The notes under the pieces were generated by a model. The model saw only the letters and a list, made by a program, of their open reading frames with translations, searched no databases and was not told the DNA's origin. Below, piece after piece: positions 19,905-29,988 of a stretch of DNA of 64,000 nucleotides. Positions within the stretch are counted from its first letter, which is position 1, and each line of letters starts with the position of its first letter. The stretch lies in assembly GCF_040947875.1 (NCBI RefSeq), contig NZ_JBFRXN010000001.1:1-64000 (forward strand), read 5' to 3'. Made by a program: the position numbers and the translations under genes. The DNA comes from Pseudomonas sp. MYb118. Lineage in GTDB: Bacteria; Pseudomonadota; Gammaproteobacteria; Pseudomonadales; Pseudomonadaceae.

Positions 19905-19920
19905 TGGAAAGCTTCTTGCA
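19905..19920 (+). promoter_or_regulatory. sigma-54 promoter of flhA-flhF-fleN-fliA
   Basis: TGGAAAGCTTCTTGCA keeps GG and GC 12 bases apart and a full TTGCA -12 box; the -24 half is weaker. It lies 61 bases before the chosen flhA start. Confidence 0.7.
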
Positions 19921-19981
19921 GTACCCGCCGTACGCCTGCATCTGGCGTCAAAAGTTTGCTTTAAAGGAACGGGGAAAACCG

Positions 19982-22111
19982 GTGGATCGCTCTCAGTTAC
20001 TCAGCAGTGCCCGCACGAACATGGCAGACCTCAGCCGGGGCAATCTGGGCGTGCCGCTGTTGCTGCTGATCATGCTGGCCATGATGATGCTGCCGGTGCC
20101 ACCGTTCCTGCTGGACGTGTTCTTCACGTTCAACATCGCGCTGTCGATCGTGGTTCTGCTGGTGTGCGTCTACGCCCTGCGGCCTTTGGATTTCGCGGTG
20201 TTCCCGACCATCCTGCTGGTGGCGACGCTGTTGCGACTGGCGTTGAACGTGGCCTCCACGCGCGTGGTGATGCTCCACGGCCAGGACGGTCACGCCGCCG
20301 CGGGCAAGGTGATCCAGGCCTTCGGTGAAGTGGTGATCGGCGGTAACTACGTGGTCGGTATCGTGGTTTTCGCCATCTTGATGATCATCAACTTCGTCGT
20401 GGTGACCAAGGGTGCCGGGCGGATTTCCGAGGTGAGCGCGCGTTTCACCCTCGACGCGATGCCCGGCAAGCAGATGGCGATCGACGCCGACCTCAACGCC
20501 GGCCTGATCGACCAGAACCAGGCCAAGGCTCGCCGTGCCGAAGTCGCCCAGGAAGCCGAGTTCTACGGCTCCATGGACGGTGCCAGCAAGTTCGTGCGCG
20601 GTGACGCCATCGCCGGCCTGCTGATTCTGTTCATCAACCTGATCGGCGGCATGGCGGTCGGTATCTTCCAGCACGGCATGACCTTCGGTGATGCCGGTCG
20701 TGTTTACGCCCTGTTGACCATCGGTGACGGTTTGGTGGCGCAATTGCCATCACTGTTGTTATCTACAGCAGCGGCGATCATGGTGACCCGTGCTTCCGGT
20801 TCGGAAGACATGGGCAAACAGATCAATCGCCAGATGTTCTCCTCGCCCAAGGCCCTGGCCGTGGCTGCCGGCCTGATGGCGGTGATGGGGCTGGTGCCGG
20901 GCATGCCGCACGTTTCTTTCCTGAGCATGGCCGCCCTGGCTGCCGGTGGCGCCTACCTGTTCTGGAGGAAGCAGAACGTCGCCAAGGTGCAGGCCCTGCA
21001 AGAGGTCAAGCGCCAACAGGAACTGCTGCCATCGCCGGCCCGGGCCATGGAAACCAAGGAACTTGGCTGGGATGACGTGACGCCGATCGACATGATCGGC
21101 CTGGAAGTCGGCTACCGTCTGATTCCGCTGGTGGACCGCAACCAGGGTGGTCAGTTGCTGGCGCGGATCAAGGGCGTGCGCAAGAAGCTCTCCCAGGACC
21201 TGGGCTTCCTGATGCCGACCGTGCACATCCGTGACAACCTCGACCTGGCGCCGAGTGCCTATCGCCTGACCCTGATGGGCGTGATCCTGGCGGAAGCGGA
21301 GATTTACCCGGACCGCGAGCTGGCGATCAACCCCGGCCAGGTCTATGGCTCGCTCAACGGCATCACCGCCAAAGATCCGGCTTTCGGGCTGGAGGCGGTC
21401 TGGATCGAAATCAGCCAGCGCGCGCAGGCGCAATCGCTGGGTTACACGGTGGTCGATGCGAGTACCGTGGTGGCAACCCACTTGAACCAGATTCTGTACA
21501 AGCACTCCAGCGAGCTGATCGGTCACGAGGAAGTGCAGCAACTCATGCAATTGCTGGCCAAGGGCTCGCCGAAACTGGCCGAAGAGCTGGTGCCGGGCGT
21601 CGTCTCGTTGTCGCAATTGCTCAAGGTGCTCCAGGCTTTGCTGGCCGAACAGGTGCCGGTGCGCGATATTCGCAGCATTGCCGAGGCGATCGCGAACAAT
21701 GCCGCCAAGAGTCAAGATACCGCCGCGCTGGTGGCGGCCGTGCGCGTCGGCGTATCCCGCGCAATCGTCCAAAGCATTGTAGGTACTGAGTCTGAGCTAC
21801 CAGTCATCACCCTGGAGCCAAGGTTGGAACAAATATTGCTCAATAGTCTGCAGAAGGCAGGACAAGGCTCGGAAGAGGGCGTTCTGCTGGAGCCGAGCAT
21901 GGCCGAGAAGCTGCAGCGTTCGTTGATCGAAGCGGCGCAGCGCCAGGAAATGCAAGGTCAACCGGTCATTCTCCTGGTGGCTGGTCCGGTCCGCGCGATG
22001 TTGTCGCGATTTGGCCGGTTGGCGGTCCCGGGTATTCATGTGTTGGCTTATCAGGAAATTCCTGACAACAAGCAAGTGACCATCGTTGCGACAGTAGGGC
22101 CCAACGGCTGA
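19982..22111 (+). CDS. flhA: Flagellar export gate protein FlhA
   Basis: FlhA forms the nonameric ring that docks substrates and chaperones and uses proton motive force. The 709-residue protein has eight membrane segments in the first half (with the conserved PTILLVATLLRLALNVASTR region) and a large cytoplasmic domain. GTG 19982 is chosen because AAAGGAAC lies just before it and MDRSQLLS matches family starts; the longer frame from TTG 19904 would overlap the sigma-54 promoter. Confidence 0.95.
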   Translation: MDRSQLLSSARTNMADLSRGNLGVPLLLLIMLAMMMLPVPPFLLDVFFTFNIALSIVVLLVCVYALRPLDFAVFPTILLVATLLRLALNVASTRVVMLHGQDGHAAAGKVIQAFGEVVIGGNYVVGIVVFAILMIINFVVVTKGAGRISEVSARFTLDAMPGKQMAIDADLNAGLIDQNQAKARRAEVAQEAEFYGSMDGASKFVRGDAIAGLLILFINLIGGMAVGIFQHGMTFGDAGRVYALLTIGDGLVAQLPSLLLSTAAAIMVTRASGSEDMGKQINRQMFSSPKALAVAAGLMAVMGLVPGMPHVSFLSMAALAAGGAYLFWRKQNVAKVQALQEVKRQQELLPSPARAMETKELGWDDVTPIDMIGLEVGYRLIPLVDRNQGGQLLARIKGVRKKLSQDLGFLMPTVHIRDNLDLAPSAYRLTLMGVILAEAEIYPDRELAINPGQVYGSLNGITAKDPAFGLEAVWIEISQRAQAQSLGYTVVDASTVVATHLNQILYKHSSELIGHEEVQQLMQLLAKGSPKLAEELVPGVVSLSQLLKVLQALLAEQVPVRDIRSIAEAIANNAAKSQDTAALVAAVRVGVSRAIVQSIVGTESELPVITLEPRLEQILLNSLQKAGQGSEEGVLLEPSMAEKLQRSLIEAAQRQEMQGQPVILLVAGPVRAMLSRFGRLAVPGIHVLAYQEIPDNKQVTIVATVGPNG

Positions 22112-22122
22112 GGTAGTGATTC

Positions 22123-23451
22123 ATGCAAGTTAAGCGTTTTTTCGCCGCCGATATGCGTCAGGCCATGAAACTGGTTCGTGATGAATTGGGCGCTGAGGCC
22201 GCCATCATTGGCAACCGCCGGATCGCCGGTGGTGTCGAGCTGACGGCAGCCCTGGATTACAAGCTGTCGGCGCTGGCCCCGCGTGTTCCCAACATGGAAC
22301 TCGAGGACGAGCTGCGCAAGACCCAGTCGCGGATCGTCACCGCCCAGGCCGAGTTGAGCCTGCGCAGCGAAGGCGAGAGCGATCATTCGACCAATCGCCA
22401 GTTGTTCGCCGGCCTGCCGCTCACCGCTGCCGAGCCGCTGATCGAACCGACCTACAGCGAACCGCGTCGTGCCGCACCGGCCCCGGCTCCCGCGCCGGCC
22501 GGTGTCGACCCGCGGACCCTGGATTCGATGCGTTCGGAGCTCAACAGCCTGCGCGAACTGATGGAAGTTCAGCTCGGCTCGCTGGCCTGGAGCCAGATGC
22601 AGGGTAACGCACCGGCCCAGGCCAACCTCTGGCGTCGCTTGCAGCGCATCGGTTTGTCCGGTCCGTTGTCGCGTGATCTGCTGGAAATGATCAGCGACGT
22701 CGAAGAGCCTCGCCAGGCCTGGCGCATGCTGCTGGCGCACCTGGCGCGGATGATCGCCACGCCGGACGTCGAGCCGCTCGAAGAGGGGGGCGTGATTGCC
22801 ATGGTCGGCCCGGCCGGCATGGGCAAGACCACCACCCTGGCCAAGCTGGCGGCCCGCTACGTACTCAAGTACGGCGCGCAGAGCATCGCCCTGGTCAGCA
22901 TGGACAGCTACCGCATCGGTGCCCAGGAGCAGCTCAAGACCCTTGGGCGGATTCTCAATGTGTCGGTGACCCACGTCGATCCGGGCCAGTCCCTGGTGCA
23001 GGCGCTGGAGCCACTGCTGCGCAAACGCGTGGTGCTGATCGACACTGCGGGCCTCCAGGCCAGCGATCCGGCCCTGCGCATGCAGCTCGAAAGCCTGGCG
23101 GGACGTGGCATCCGGGCAAAAAATTACCTGGTATTGGCAACCACTAGCCAGAAACAGGTTCTAACTGCCGCTTATCACAGTTACAAGCGTTGCGGGCTGG
23201 CTGGCTGCATCCTGACTAAACTGGATGAAACGGCAAGTCTTGGCGAAGTGTTGAGCCTGGCAATCAGTCATGAATTGCCGGTGGCTTACCTGACCGATGG
23301 ACCGCGGATTCCGGATGACCTGCATCTGCCGCGTCGTCATCAACTGGTCAGTCGCGCCGTCAGCGTGCAAATGCAGGAAGAACCCAGCGAAGAAGCCATG
23401 GCTGACATGTTCGCTGATATCTACCACAGTCCGTCCAAGCAGGTCGGCTGA
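22123..23451 (+). CDS. flhF: Polar flagellum GTPase FlhF
   Basis: FlhF is an SRP-type GTPase that marks the cell pole and recruits FliF there. The 442-residue protein has a basic N-terminal B domain, a Pro/Ala-rich linker (about 108-130) and an NG GTPase domain with G1 GPAGMGKTT near 230 and the TKLDE motif near 365. It acts with FleN to set flagellar number and position. Confidence 0.96.
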   Translation: MQVKRFFAADMRQAMKLVRDELGAEAAIIGNRRIAGGVELTAALDYKLSALAPRVPNMELEDELRKTQSRIVTAQAELSLRSEGESDHSTNRQLFAGLPLTAAEPLIEPTYSEPRRAAPAPAPAPAGVDPRTLDSMRSELNSLRELMEVQLGSLAWSQMQGNAPAQANLWRRLQRIGLSGPLSRDLLEMISDVEEPRQAWRMLLAHLARMIATPDVEPLEEGGVIAMVGPAGMGKTTTLAKLAARYVLKYGAQSIALVSMDSYRIGAQEQLKTLGRILNVSVTHVDPGQSLVQALEPLLRKRVVLIDTAGLQASDPALRMQLESLAGRGIRAKNYLVLATTSQKQVLTAAYHSYKRCGLAGCILTKLDETASLGEVLSLAISHELPVAYLTDGPRIPDDLHLPRRHQLVSRAVSVQMQEEPSEEAMADMFADIYHSPSKQVG

Positions 23452-23561
23452 GGTGAATAGTTTTTGTACCTACATCGATGGTCTGCCATGCATTGTTCCT
23501 TTTGAGAACGCGCAGCCAGTAATGTGGCCTCCGTCTATGCAAGACAAGGTAAAGAAATAAC

Positions 23562-24392
23562 ATGGGCAGCATGCATCCCGTACAGGTGATCGCGGTGACC
23601 GGCGGCAAAGGTGGCGTCGGCAAGACTAACGTGTCAGTGAACTTGTCCCTGGCTCTAGCTGAGCTCGGCCGGCGCGTCATGCTGCTGGACGCCGATCTGG
23701 GGCTGGCGAACGTCGACGTTCTGCTGGGGCTGACGCCCAAACGTACCCTGGCCGACGTGATCGAAGGCCGCTGTGAGCTGCGCGACGTATTGCTGCAAGG
23801 GCCTGGCGGTATCCGTATCGTTCCGGCGGCTTCCGGCACCCAGAGCATGGTGCACCTGAGCCCGGCCCAGCATGCCGGCCTGATCCAGGCGTTCAGCGAT
23901 ATCGGCGACAACCTCGATGTGCTGGTGATCGACACCGCTGCGGGTATTGGTGACTCGGTAGTCAGTTTTGTCCGCGCCGCCCAGGAAGTCCTGCTGGTGG
24001 TCTGCGACGAGCCGACCTCGATCACAGACGCCTATGCCCTGATCAAGCTGCTCAACCGCGATTACGGCATGAACCGCTTCCGCGTCCTGGCCAACATGGC
24101 CCAGAGCCCGCAGGAAGGGCGCAACCTGTTCGCCAAGTTGACAAAGGTCACGGATCGTTTCCTTGACGTCGCCCTACAATACGTGGGCGCCGTGCCTTAC
24201 GACGAAAGCGTGCGCAAGGCTGTGCAGAAGCAACGCGCCGTGTATGAAGCTTTCCCGCGTTCCAAGTGCTCCCTGGCCTTCAAGGCTATCGCGCAAAAGG
24301 TCGATACCTGGCCACTGCCCGCCAACCCGCGTGGGCATCTGGAATTTTTCGTCGAGCGTCTCGTGCAACAAACGGCAGGACCGGTGCTATGA
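23562..24392 (+). CDS. fleN: Flagellar number regulator FleN (FlhG)
   Basis: FleN is a MinD/ParA-type ATPase that binds FleQ and limits the cell to a single polar flagellum. The 276-residue protein has a deviant Walker A GGKGGVGKT at 14-22, switch I DADLGLANVD and switch II DTAAGI. Its stop overlaps the fliA start (ATGA). With fleQ frameshifted in this sequence, its usual partner may be absent or altered. Confidence 0.96.
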   Translation: MGSMHPVQVIAVTGGKGGVGKTNVSVNLSLALAELGRRVMLLDADLGLANVDVLLGLTPKRTLADVIEGRCELRDVLLQGPGGIRIVPAASGTQSMVHLSPAQHAGLIQAFSDIGDNLDVLVIDTAAGIGDSVVSFVRAAQEVLLVVCDEPTSITDAYALIKLLNRDYGMNRFRVLANMAQSPQEGRNLFAKLTKVTDRFLDVALQYVGAVPYDESVRKAVQKQRAVYEAFPRSKCSLAFKAIAQKVDTWPLPANPRGHLEFFVERLVQQTAGPVL

Positions 24393-25129
24393 CAGCCAGC
24401 GGTTACAACCTCTACAAGAAGTCGGCGCGTGACGCGCAGTACGAGCTGATCGAGCGTTACGCGCCCCTGGTCAAACGCATTGCCTACCACTTGCTGGCGC
24501 GTCTGCCTGCCAGTGTGCAGGTCGAAGACCTGATCCAGGCCGGGATGATCGGCCTGCTGGAAGTGTCGACCAAATACGACGCCAGCAAGGGCGCGAGTTT
24601 CGAGACGTACGCGGGCATCCGCATCCGCGGCGCCATGCTCGATGAAGTGCGCAAGGGGGACTGGGCGCCACGTTCGGTCCACCGCAATACCCGCATGGTC
24701 AGCGACGCAATTCGCTCGATTGAAGCTAAAACCGGCCGTGACGCTAAAGATCACGAAGTTGCGGCCGAACTCCAATTGAGTCTCGATGATTATTACGGGA
24801 TTTTGAACGACACCCTGGGCAGCCGGTTATTCAGTTTCGACGATCTTTTGCAGGACGGCGAACACGAAGGTCTGCACGAGGATGGCGCGAGTGCTCATCT
24901 CGAGCCGTCACGCGATCTGGAAGATGAACGCTTCCAGGCGGCGCTGGCGGACGCGATTGCCAATTTGCCGGAGCGCGAGCGACTGGTGTTGGCGCTGTAC
25001 TACGACGAAGAGTTGAATCTCAAGGAAATCGGTGAGGTCCTGGGAGTCAGCGAATCTCGGGTCAGCCAGTTACATAGCCAGTGCGCAGCCCGTTTGCGGG
25101 GGCGTTTGGGGGAGTGGCGAGCGCGCTGA
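24389..25129 (+). CDS. fliA: RNA polymerase sigma factor FliA (sigma-28)
   Basis: FliA directs late flagellar genes such as fliC and is held by FlgM until the hook is complete. The 246-residue protein has region 2 (RYAPLVKRIAYHLL to GAMLDEVRKGDW), region 3 and region 4 (LPERERLVLALYYDEELNLKEI). ATG 24389 overlaps the fleN stop; the upstream in-frame extension runs inside fleN and is not used. Confidence 0.96.
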   Translation: MTASGYNLYKKSARDAQYELIERYAPLVKRIAYHLLARLPASVQVEDLIQAGMIGLLEVSTKYDASKGASFETYAGIRIRGAMLDEVRKGDWAPRSVHRNTRMVSDAIRSIEAKTGRDAKDHEVAAELQLSLDDYYGILNDTLGSRLFSFDDLLQDGEHEGLHEDGASAHLEPSRDLEDERFQAALADAIANLPERERLVLALYYDEELNLKEIGEVLGVSESRVSQLHSQCAARLRGRLGEWRAR

Positions 25130-25131
25130 AG

Positions 25132-25264
25132 GCAGTGTGGGGACACTGCGAACGTGGCTGGTGTGGTGTTGAACCGCACCGGTCTCGATCTGTTGTGCTC
25201 CAGACAGTCATTGAGTGCTTTGCCAAATTGATTGAAATGGCGCGTCCAGGTGCTGGGCGCGTTT
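25132..25264 (+). terminator. Two hairpins between fliA and cheY, possible attenuator
   Basis: GCAGTGT (25132-25138) / ACACTGC (25143-25149) is a perfect 7-bp stem with a GGGG loop just after fliA. CGCGTCCAG (25241-25249) / CTGGGCGCG (25253-25261) forms a second stem with one G-T pair, followed by only three Ts. Neither has a strong T tract, so partial termination or RNA processing is as likely. No sigma-28 promoter is visible here. Confidence 0.35.
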
Positions 25265-25284
25265 AAGACTGCTTGGAGGTCGAA

Positions 25285-25668
25285 TTGGACAAGAACATGA
25301 AAATCCTCATCGTTGATGACTTCTCAACGATGCGGCGGATCATTAAGAACCTGTTGCGTGACCTTGGGTTCACCAACACGGTCGAGGCCGACGATGGCAC
25401 CACCGCCATTCCGGTCCTCAACAGCGGAAGCATCGACTTTCTGGTAACCGACTGGAACATGCCTGGCATGACCGGCATTGATCTGCTGCGCCACGTGCGC
25501 GCCGATGAAAAGCTCAAGCACCTGCCGGTGCTGATGGTGACCGCCGAAGCCAAGCGCGAGCAGATCATCGAAGCGGCCCAGGCCGGTGTAAACGGCTATG
25601 TGGTCAAACCCTTCACGGCCCAGGCGTTGAAAGAAAAAATCGAGAAGATTTTCGAACGCATCGGTTGA
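25285..25668 (+). CDS. cheY: Chemotaxis response regulator CheY
   Basis: CheY-P binds FliM and reverses the motor. It is a single receiver domain with the phosphoacceptor Asp56 (Asp52 if counted from ATG 25297) in TDWNMPGM, and the conserved Thr and Lys of the active site (MVTAEAK, VVKPF). TTG 25285 is chosen because GGAGGT ends four bases before it; ATG 25297 (123 residues, MKILIVDDF) is the alternative and lies rather far from that site. Confidence 0.93.
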   Translation: MDKNMKILIVDDFSTMRRIIKNLLRDLGFTNTVEADDGTTAIPVLNSGSIDFLVTDWNMPGMTGIDLLRHVRADEKLKHLPVLMVTAEAKREQIIEAAQAGVNGYVVKPFTAQALKEKIEKIFERIG

Positions 25669-25690
25669 GTCACGGCGCCACGGGGGAGCT

Positions 25691-26479
25691 ATGGACCACA
25701 AAGAATCTTCACTGGGTGACTTCGAGTCGACCCTGAAAAAACACGCGGTCGAACTGGTCGAAAGCCTTGAAAAAGGCAAGTTCGGCGACGCGGTGCAATT
25801 GATCCATGAGCTCAATCAGACCCGTGACCGTGGCCTGTATCAGGAAGTGGGCAAGCTCACCCGCGAGTTGCATAGCGCGATCGTCAATTTCCAGATTGAT
25901 CCGCACATGCCGCAAGCCGAAGAGGTGTCCCAGATCACGGATGCCACCGAGCGCCTCGGTTATGTTGTCAAGCTGACAGAGGCTGCCGCCAACCGCACCA
26001 TGGATCTGGTCGAAAGCTCCACACCATTGGTCAACAGCCTGAGCGATGAAGCCCAGGCGCTGAGCACCGACTGGGGGCGGTTCATGCGGCGCGAAGTGGG
26101 GGCTGAAGAGTTCCGCGAGCTGGCGCGGCGTGTCGACGGTTTTCTGGCACGCAGCAGCAAGGACAACCGGGCAGTGTCGAGCAATCTCAACGACATCCTG
26201 CTCGCGCAGGATTACCAGGACCTGACCGGTCAGGTGATCAAGCGTGTGACGCAATTGGTGACGGAAGTCGAAGCCAACCTGCTCAAACTCGTACTCATGG
26301 CCAGCCAGGTGGACCGCTTTGCGGGCATCGAACATGACCGTGAAGCGATGCTTGCAGAAAAAGATCCACAAAAACATCTCTCTCAGGGTGAAGGTCCGCA
26401 GATTCATGCCGATAAAAGAGAAGACGTTGTGTCCGGCCAGGACGACGTGGACGATTTGTTATCCAGCCTGGGTTTCTAA
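25691..26479 (+). CDS. cheZ: CheY-P phosphatase CheZ
   Basis: CheZ dephosphorylates CheY-P. The 262-residue protein is a long helical hairpin with the catalytic-region motif LAQDYQDLTGQVIKRV and a C-terminal CheY-docking peptide, DDVDDLLSSLGF. The docking peptide resembles a motif repeated four times in CheA next door. Confidence 0.95.
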   Translation: MDHKESSLGDFESTLKKHAVELVESLEKGKFGDAVQLIHELNQTRDRGLYQEVGKLTRELHSAIVNFQIDPHMPQAEEVSQITDATERLGYVVKLTEAAANRTMDLVESSTPLVNSLSDEAQALSTDWGRFMRREVGAEEFRELARRVDGFLARSSKDNRAVSSNLNDILLAQDYQDLTGQVIKRVTQLVTEVEANLLKLVLMASQVDRFAGIEHDREAMLAEKDPQKHLSQGEGPQIHADKREDVVSGQDDVDDLLSSLGF

Positions 26480-26533
26480 ATATTCAGGTTTTTAGGTTTT
26501 TGGGTTTTTTGACCTGTTAGGAGCACACCCTTA

Positions 26534-28807
26534 ATGAGCTTCGGCGCCGATGAAGAGATCCTTCAGGATTTCCTGGTTGAGGCCGGCGAGATTCTAGAGC
26601 AACTGTCCGAGCAGCTGGTCGAGCTGGAAAGCCGACCTGATGATGCGGATTTGCTCAATGCAATTTTTCGCGGTTTTCACACTGTAAAAGGGGGCGCCGG
26701 CTTCCTCCAGCTCAATGAGCTGGTGGAGTGCTGTCACATCGCCGAGAACGTGTTCGACATCCTGCGCAAGGGTGAGCGTCGCGTTGACTCGGAACTGATG
26801 GACGTGGTTCTCGAAGCGCTGGACTCGGTGAACAGCATGTTCGGCGAAGTCCGCGACCGCAGCCCGATCACGGCTGCCACACCCGAATTGCTCGCTGCCC
26901 TGGCCCGCCTGGCCGAGCCGCAATCGGCCGATGAAGCTGCGCCTGCGCCGCAAGTGGTGGAAGAACCACAAGCGCCGGTCGCCGAAGCCGAGTCGGGCGA
27001 CATTACCGACAACGAATTCGAACAACTGCTGGACTCGCTGAACGCCGTCAAGGCCGAGGCCGAGGCGCCAGTGGCTGCCGCCTCCGAAGCGACCGACGTG
27101 GCCAGTGATGAAATCACCGATGCCGAGTTCGAGTCCTTGCTCGACCAACTGCATGGCAAGGGGCAGTTCGCTGCCGACGCCGTGGGTGCAGCGCCAGCCG
27201 CACCGGCGGCCGCTGCGGCACCGAAAGAGCCGGGCGACAGCTCCGATATCACTGACGACGAATTCGAGGCACTGCTCGATCAGTTGCACGGCAAGGGCAA
27301 CTTTGCCGTCGACGCACTGGAATCGGCCATCGCGTCGGTTCCGACCCCGGTTGCGCCAGACGCCGCCGCTGCGGGCAGCGACCTGATCACCGATCACGAA
27401 TTCGAATCGCTGCTCGACGATCTGCACGGCAAAGGCAAGTTCACCGATGTGAACAGCGGTGCCGTAGTGTCTTCGGTTGCAGCGCCGGTCGCCAAGGCTC
27501 CGGCTGCGGCTGCCAAGGCACCGGAAGCCAAGGCCGAGACGCCCAAGCCTGCCGCCGCCGCAAAACCGGCCGCTGCACCGGCACCCGCTGCGGCCCGTGC
27601 CCCGGCTGCCGCGCCTGCGGAAAAACCGGCGAGCGAAGCGGAGACCACCGTACGGGTCGACACCGCACGCCTGGACGAAATCATGAACATGGTCGGCGAA
27701 CTGGTGCTGGTGCGTAACCGCCTGGTGCGCCTGGGTGCCAACAGCGCCGATGAAGCCATGTCCAAGGCCGTGTCGAACCTCGACGTGGTGACGGCCGACT
27801 TGCAGACCGCGGTCATGAAGACCCGGATGCAGCCGATCAAGAAAGTCTTCGGGCGCTTCCCGCGCCTGGTTCGTGACCTGGCTCGCCAGCTCAAGAAAGA
27901 GATCAACCTGGAGCTGGTCGGTGAAGAGACCGACCTCGACAAGAACCTCGTCGAAGCCCTGGCCGATCCGCTGGTCCACTTGGTGCGCAACGCCGTCGAC
28001 CACGGTATCGAGTCGCCGGAAGAACGCGAAGCATCGGGCAAGGCCCGTGGTGGCAAGGTCGTCCTCGCCGCCGAGCAGGAAGGCGACCACATCCTGCTGT
28101 CGATCTCCGACGACGGCAAGGGCATGGACCCGAACGTCCTGCGTGCCATCGCGGTTAAACGCGGGGTGATGGACAAGGATGCGGCTGACCGCCTGAGCGA
28201 CACCGAGTGCTACAACCTGATTTTCGCCCCGGGGTTCTCGACCAAGACCGAGATCTCCGACGTGTCGGGTCGTGGCGTGGGCATGGACGTGGTGAAAACC
28301 AAGATTTCCCAGCTCAACGGTTCGATCAACATCTACTCGACCAAGGGCCAGGGCTCGAAGATCGTCATCAAGGTGCCGTTGACCCTGGCGATCATGCCGA
28401 CGCTGATGGTCATGCTCGGCAACCAGGCGTTCGCGTTCCCGCTGGTGAACGTCAACGAGATCTTCCACCTCGACCTGTCGACCACCAACGTGGTGGATGG
28501 CCAGGAAGTGGTGATCGTGCGGGACAAGGCGCTGCCATTGTTCTACCTCAAGCGCTGGCTGGTCAGCTCCGCCGCTCACGAAGAGCAGCGCGAAGGCCAT
28601 GTGGTGATCCTCTCGGTAGGCACCCAGCGGATCGGCTTCGTCGTCGATCAACTGGTGGGCCAGGAAGAAGTGGTCATCAAGCCATTGGGCAAAATGCTCC
28701 AGGGAACCCCGGGCATGTCGGGCGCCACCATCACCGGTGACGGCCGCATCGCACTGATTCTCGATGTTCCGAGCATGCTCAAGCGTTACGCCGCACGGCG
28801 TATTTGA
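26534..28807 (+). CDS. cheA: Chemotaxis histidine kinase CheA with repeated linker motif
   Basis: CheA couples receptor arrays to CheY and CheB. Domains are Hpt with His49 ([11 protein letters not shown]), a linker of about 110-370, dimerisation domain from about 373, HATPase domain (N box near 484, G1 DDGKGMD near 525) and CheW-like domain (about 610-757). No folded P2 domain is evident; instead the linker holds four copies of D-x-ITD-x-EFE-x-LLD-x-L-type sequence starting near residues 156, 192, 238 and 283, three of them followed by HGKG, then an Ala/Pro/Lys-rich stretch. The 757-residue length is normal for the Pseudomonas che-cluster I protein. Confidence 0.95.
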   Translation: MSFGADEEILQDFLVEAGEILEQLSEQLVELESRPDDADLLNAIFRGFHTVKGGAGFLQLNELVECCHIAENVFDILRKGERRVDSELMDVVLEALDSVNSMFGEVRDRSPITAATPELLAALARLAEPQSADEAAPAPQVVEEPQAPVAEAESGDITDNEFEQLLDSLNAVKAEAEAPVAAASEATDVASDEITDAEFESLLDQLHGKGQFAADAVGAAPAAPAAAAAPKEPGDSSDITDDEFEALLDQLHGKGNFAVDALESAIASVPTPVAPDAAAAGSDLITDHEFESLLDDLHGKGKFTDVNSGAVVSSVAAPVAKAPAAAAKAPEAKAETPKPAAAAKPAAAPAPAAARAPAAAPAEKPASEAETTVRVDTARLDEIMNMVGELVLVRNRLVRLGANSADEAMSKAVSNLDVVTADLQTAVMKTRMQPIKKVFGRFPRLVRDLARQLKKEINLELVGEETDLDKNLVEALADPLVHLVRNAVDHGIESPEEREASGKARGGKVVLAAEQEGDHILLSISDDGKGMDPNVLRAIAVKRGVMDKDAADRLSDTECYNLIFAPGFSTKTEISDVSGRGVGMDVVKTKISQLNGSINIYSTKGQGSKIVIKVPLTLAIMPTLMVMLGNQAFAFPLVNVNEIFHLDLSTTNVVDGQEVVIVRDKALPLFYLKRWLVSSAAHEEQREGHVVILSVGTQRIGFVVDQLVGQEEVVIKPLGKMLQGTPGMSGATITGDGRIALILDVPSMLKRYAARRI

Positions 28808-28857
28808 TTCAGGGGGAGCGGGGCGACAGCGCCTCGCTCCCGCCTAATGGAGTGTTT

Positions 28858-29988
28858 ATGGTAGTCAAAGTCCTGGTGGTGGACGATTCGGGGTTTTTCC
28901 GCCGCCGCGTCTCGGAAATTCTTTCTGCGGATTCCAATATCCAGGTCGTCGGTACGGCGACCAACGGCAAAGAGGCGATTGATCAGGCCCTGGCCCTCAA
29001 GCCGGACGTGATCACCATGGACTACGAGATGCCGATGATGGACGGCATCACGGCGGTGCGGCACATCATGCAGCGCTGCCCGACTCCGGTGTTGATGTTC
29101 TCTTCGCTGACGCACGAAGGCGCCCGGGTGACCCTGGATGCGCTGGATGCCGGCGCGGTGGATTTCCTGCCAAAGAATTTCGAAGACATCTCGCGTAACC
29201 CCGAGAAGGTCAAGCAACTGCTGTGCGAGAAGATCCTCAGCATTTCGCGCAGCAATCGTCGCGTCAGCGCCTACAGTACGCCGGCTCCGTCGCCGGCCCC
29301 GACGTCCGCGTCGTCCGCCAGCGCCAGCCATGGCAGCAGTGCGCCTGCCCGTGCCGCCGTCGCGCCTTCCCGCGCACCGGCGCATGCGCCAGCTCACGCG
29401 CCGTCTTCGCCTGCGCCGAAACGCAAATCCTACAAACTGGTGGCCATCGGTACATCCACGGGCGGCCCGGTTGCCCTGCAGCGCGTATTGACCCAACTGC
29501 CGGCCAACTTCCCGGCCCCCATCGTCCTGATCCAGCACATGCCGGCGGCCTTCACCAAGGCGTTCGCCGAACGCCTGGACAAGCTGTGCCGCATCAGCGT
29601 CAAGGAAGCCGAGGATGGCGATATCCTGCGTCCGGGCCTGGCGCTGCTGGCTCCGGGTGGCAAGCAGATGATGATCGACGGCCGTGGCGCGGTGAAAATC
29701 CTGCCGGGCGACGAGCGTCTGAACTACAAGCCGTGCGTGGACATTACCTTCGGTTCGGCGGCCAAATCCTACGGTGACAAAGTTCTGGCGGTGGTCTTGA
29801 CCGGCATGGGCGCGGACGGTCGTGAAGGCGCGCGCCTGCTCAAGCAGAGCGGCAGTTCGATCTGGGCCCAGGATGAAGCCAGCTGTGTGATCTACGGCAT
29901 GCCGATGGCCATCGTCAAAGCTGAACTCGCCGACGCGGTCTATGGCCTCGACGATATAGGTCGGCACCTGGTCGAGGCGTGTGTCTGA
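28858..29988 (+). CDS. cheB: Protein-glutamate methylesterase CheB
   Basis: CheB demethylates chemoreceptors when phosphorylated by CheA. The 376-residue protein has a receiver domain (Asp55 in [11 protein letters not shown]), an Ala/Pro/Ser-rich linker (about 140-190) and a methylesterase domain with the catalytic Ser in [11 protein letters not shown] 28858 follows GGAG at 28849-28852; the in-frame upstream extension lacks homology. Its stop overlaps the motC start. Confidence 0.95.
   Translation: MVVKVLVVDDSGFFRRRVSEILSADSNIQVVGTATNGKEAIDQALALKPDVITMDYEMPMMDGITAVRHIMQRCPTPVLMFSSLTHEGARVTLDALDAGAVDFLPKNFEDISRNPEKVKQLLCEKILSISRSNRRVSAYSTPAPSPAPTSASSASASHGSSAPARAAVAPSRAPAHAPAHAPSSPAPKRKSYKLVAIGTSTGGPVALQRVLTQLPANFPAPIVLIQHMPAAFTKAFAERLDKLCRISVKEAEDGDILRPGLALLAPGGKQMMIDGRGAVKILPGDERLNYKPCVDITFGSAAKSYGDKVLAVVLTGMGADGREGARLLKQSGSSIWAQDEASCVIYGMPMAIVKAELADAVYGLDDIGRHLVEACV

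Noticed and set aside
19904..19981. Longer flhA start at TTG 19904
   Set aside because: The codon lies inside the sigma-54 promoter; GTG 19982 has a good ribosome site and the family N-terminus.
26594..28651. A 685-codon frame on the minus strand opposite cheA
   Set aside because: Antisense shadow of cheA without recognisable domains.
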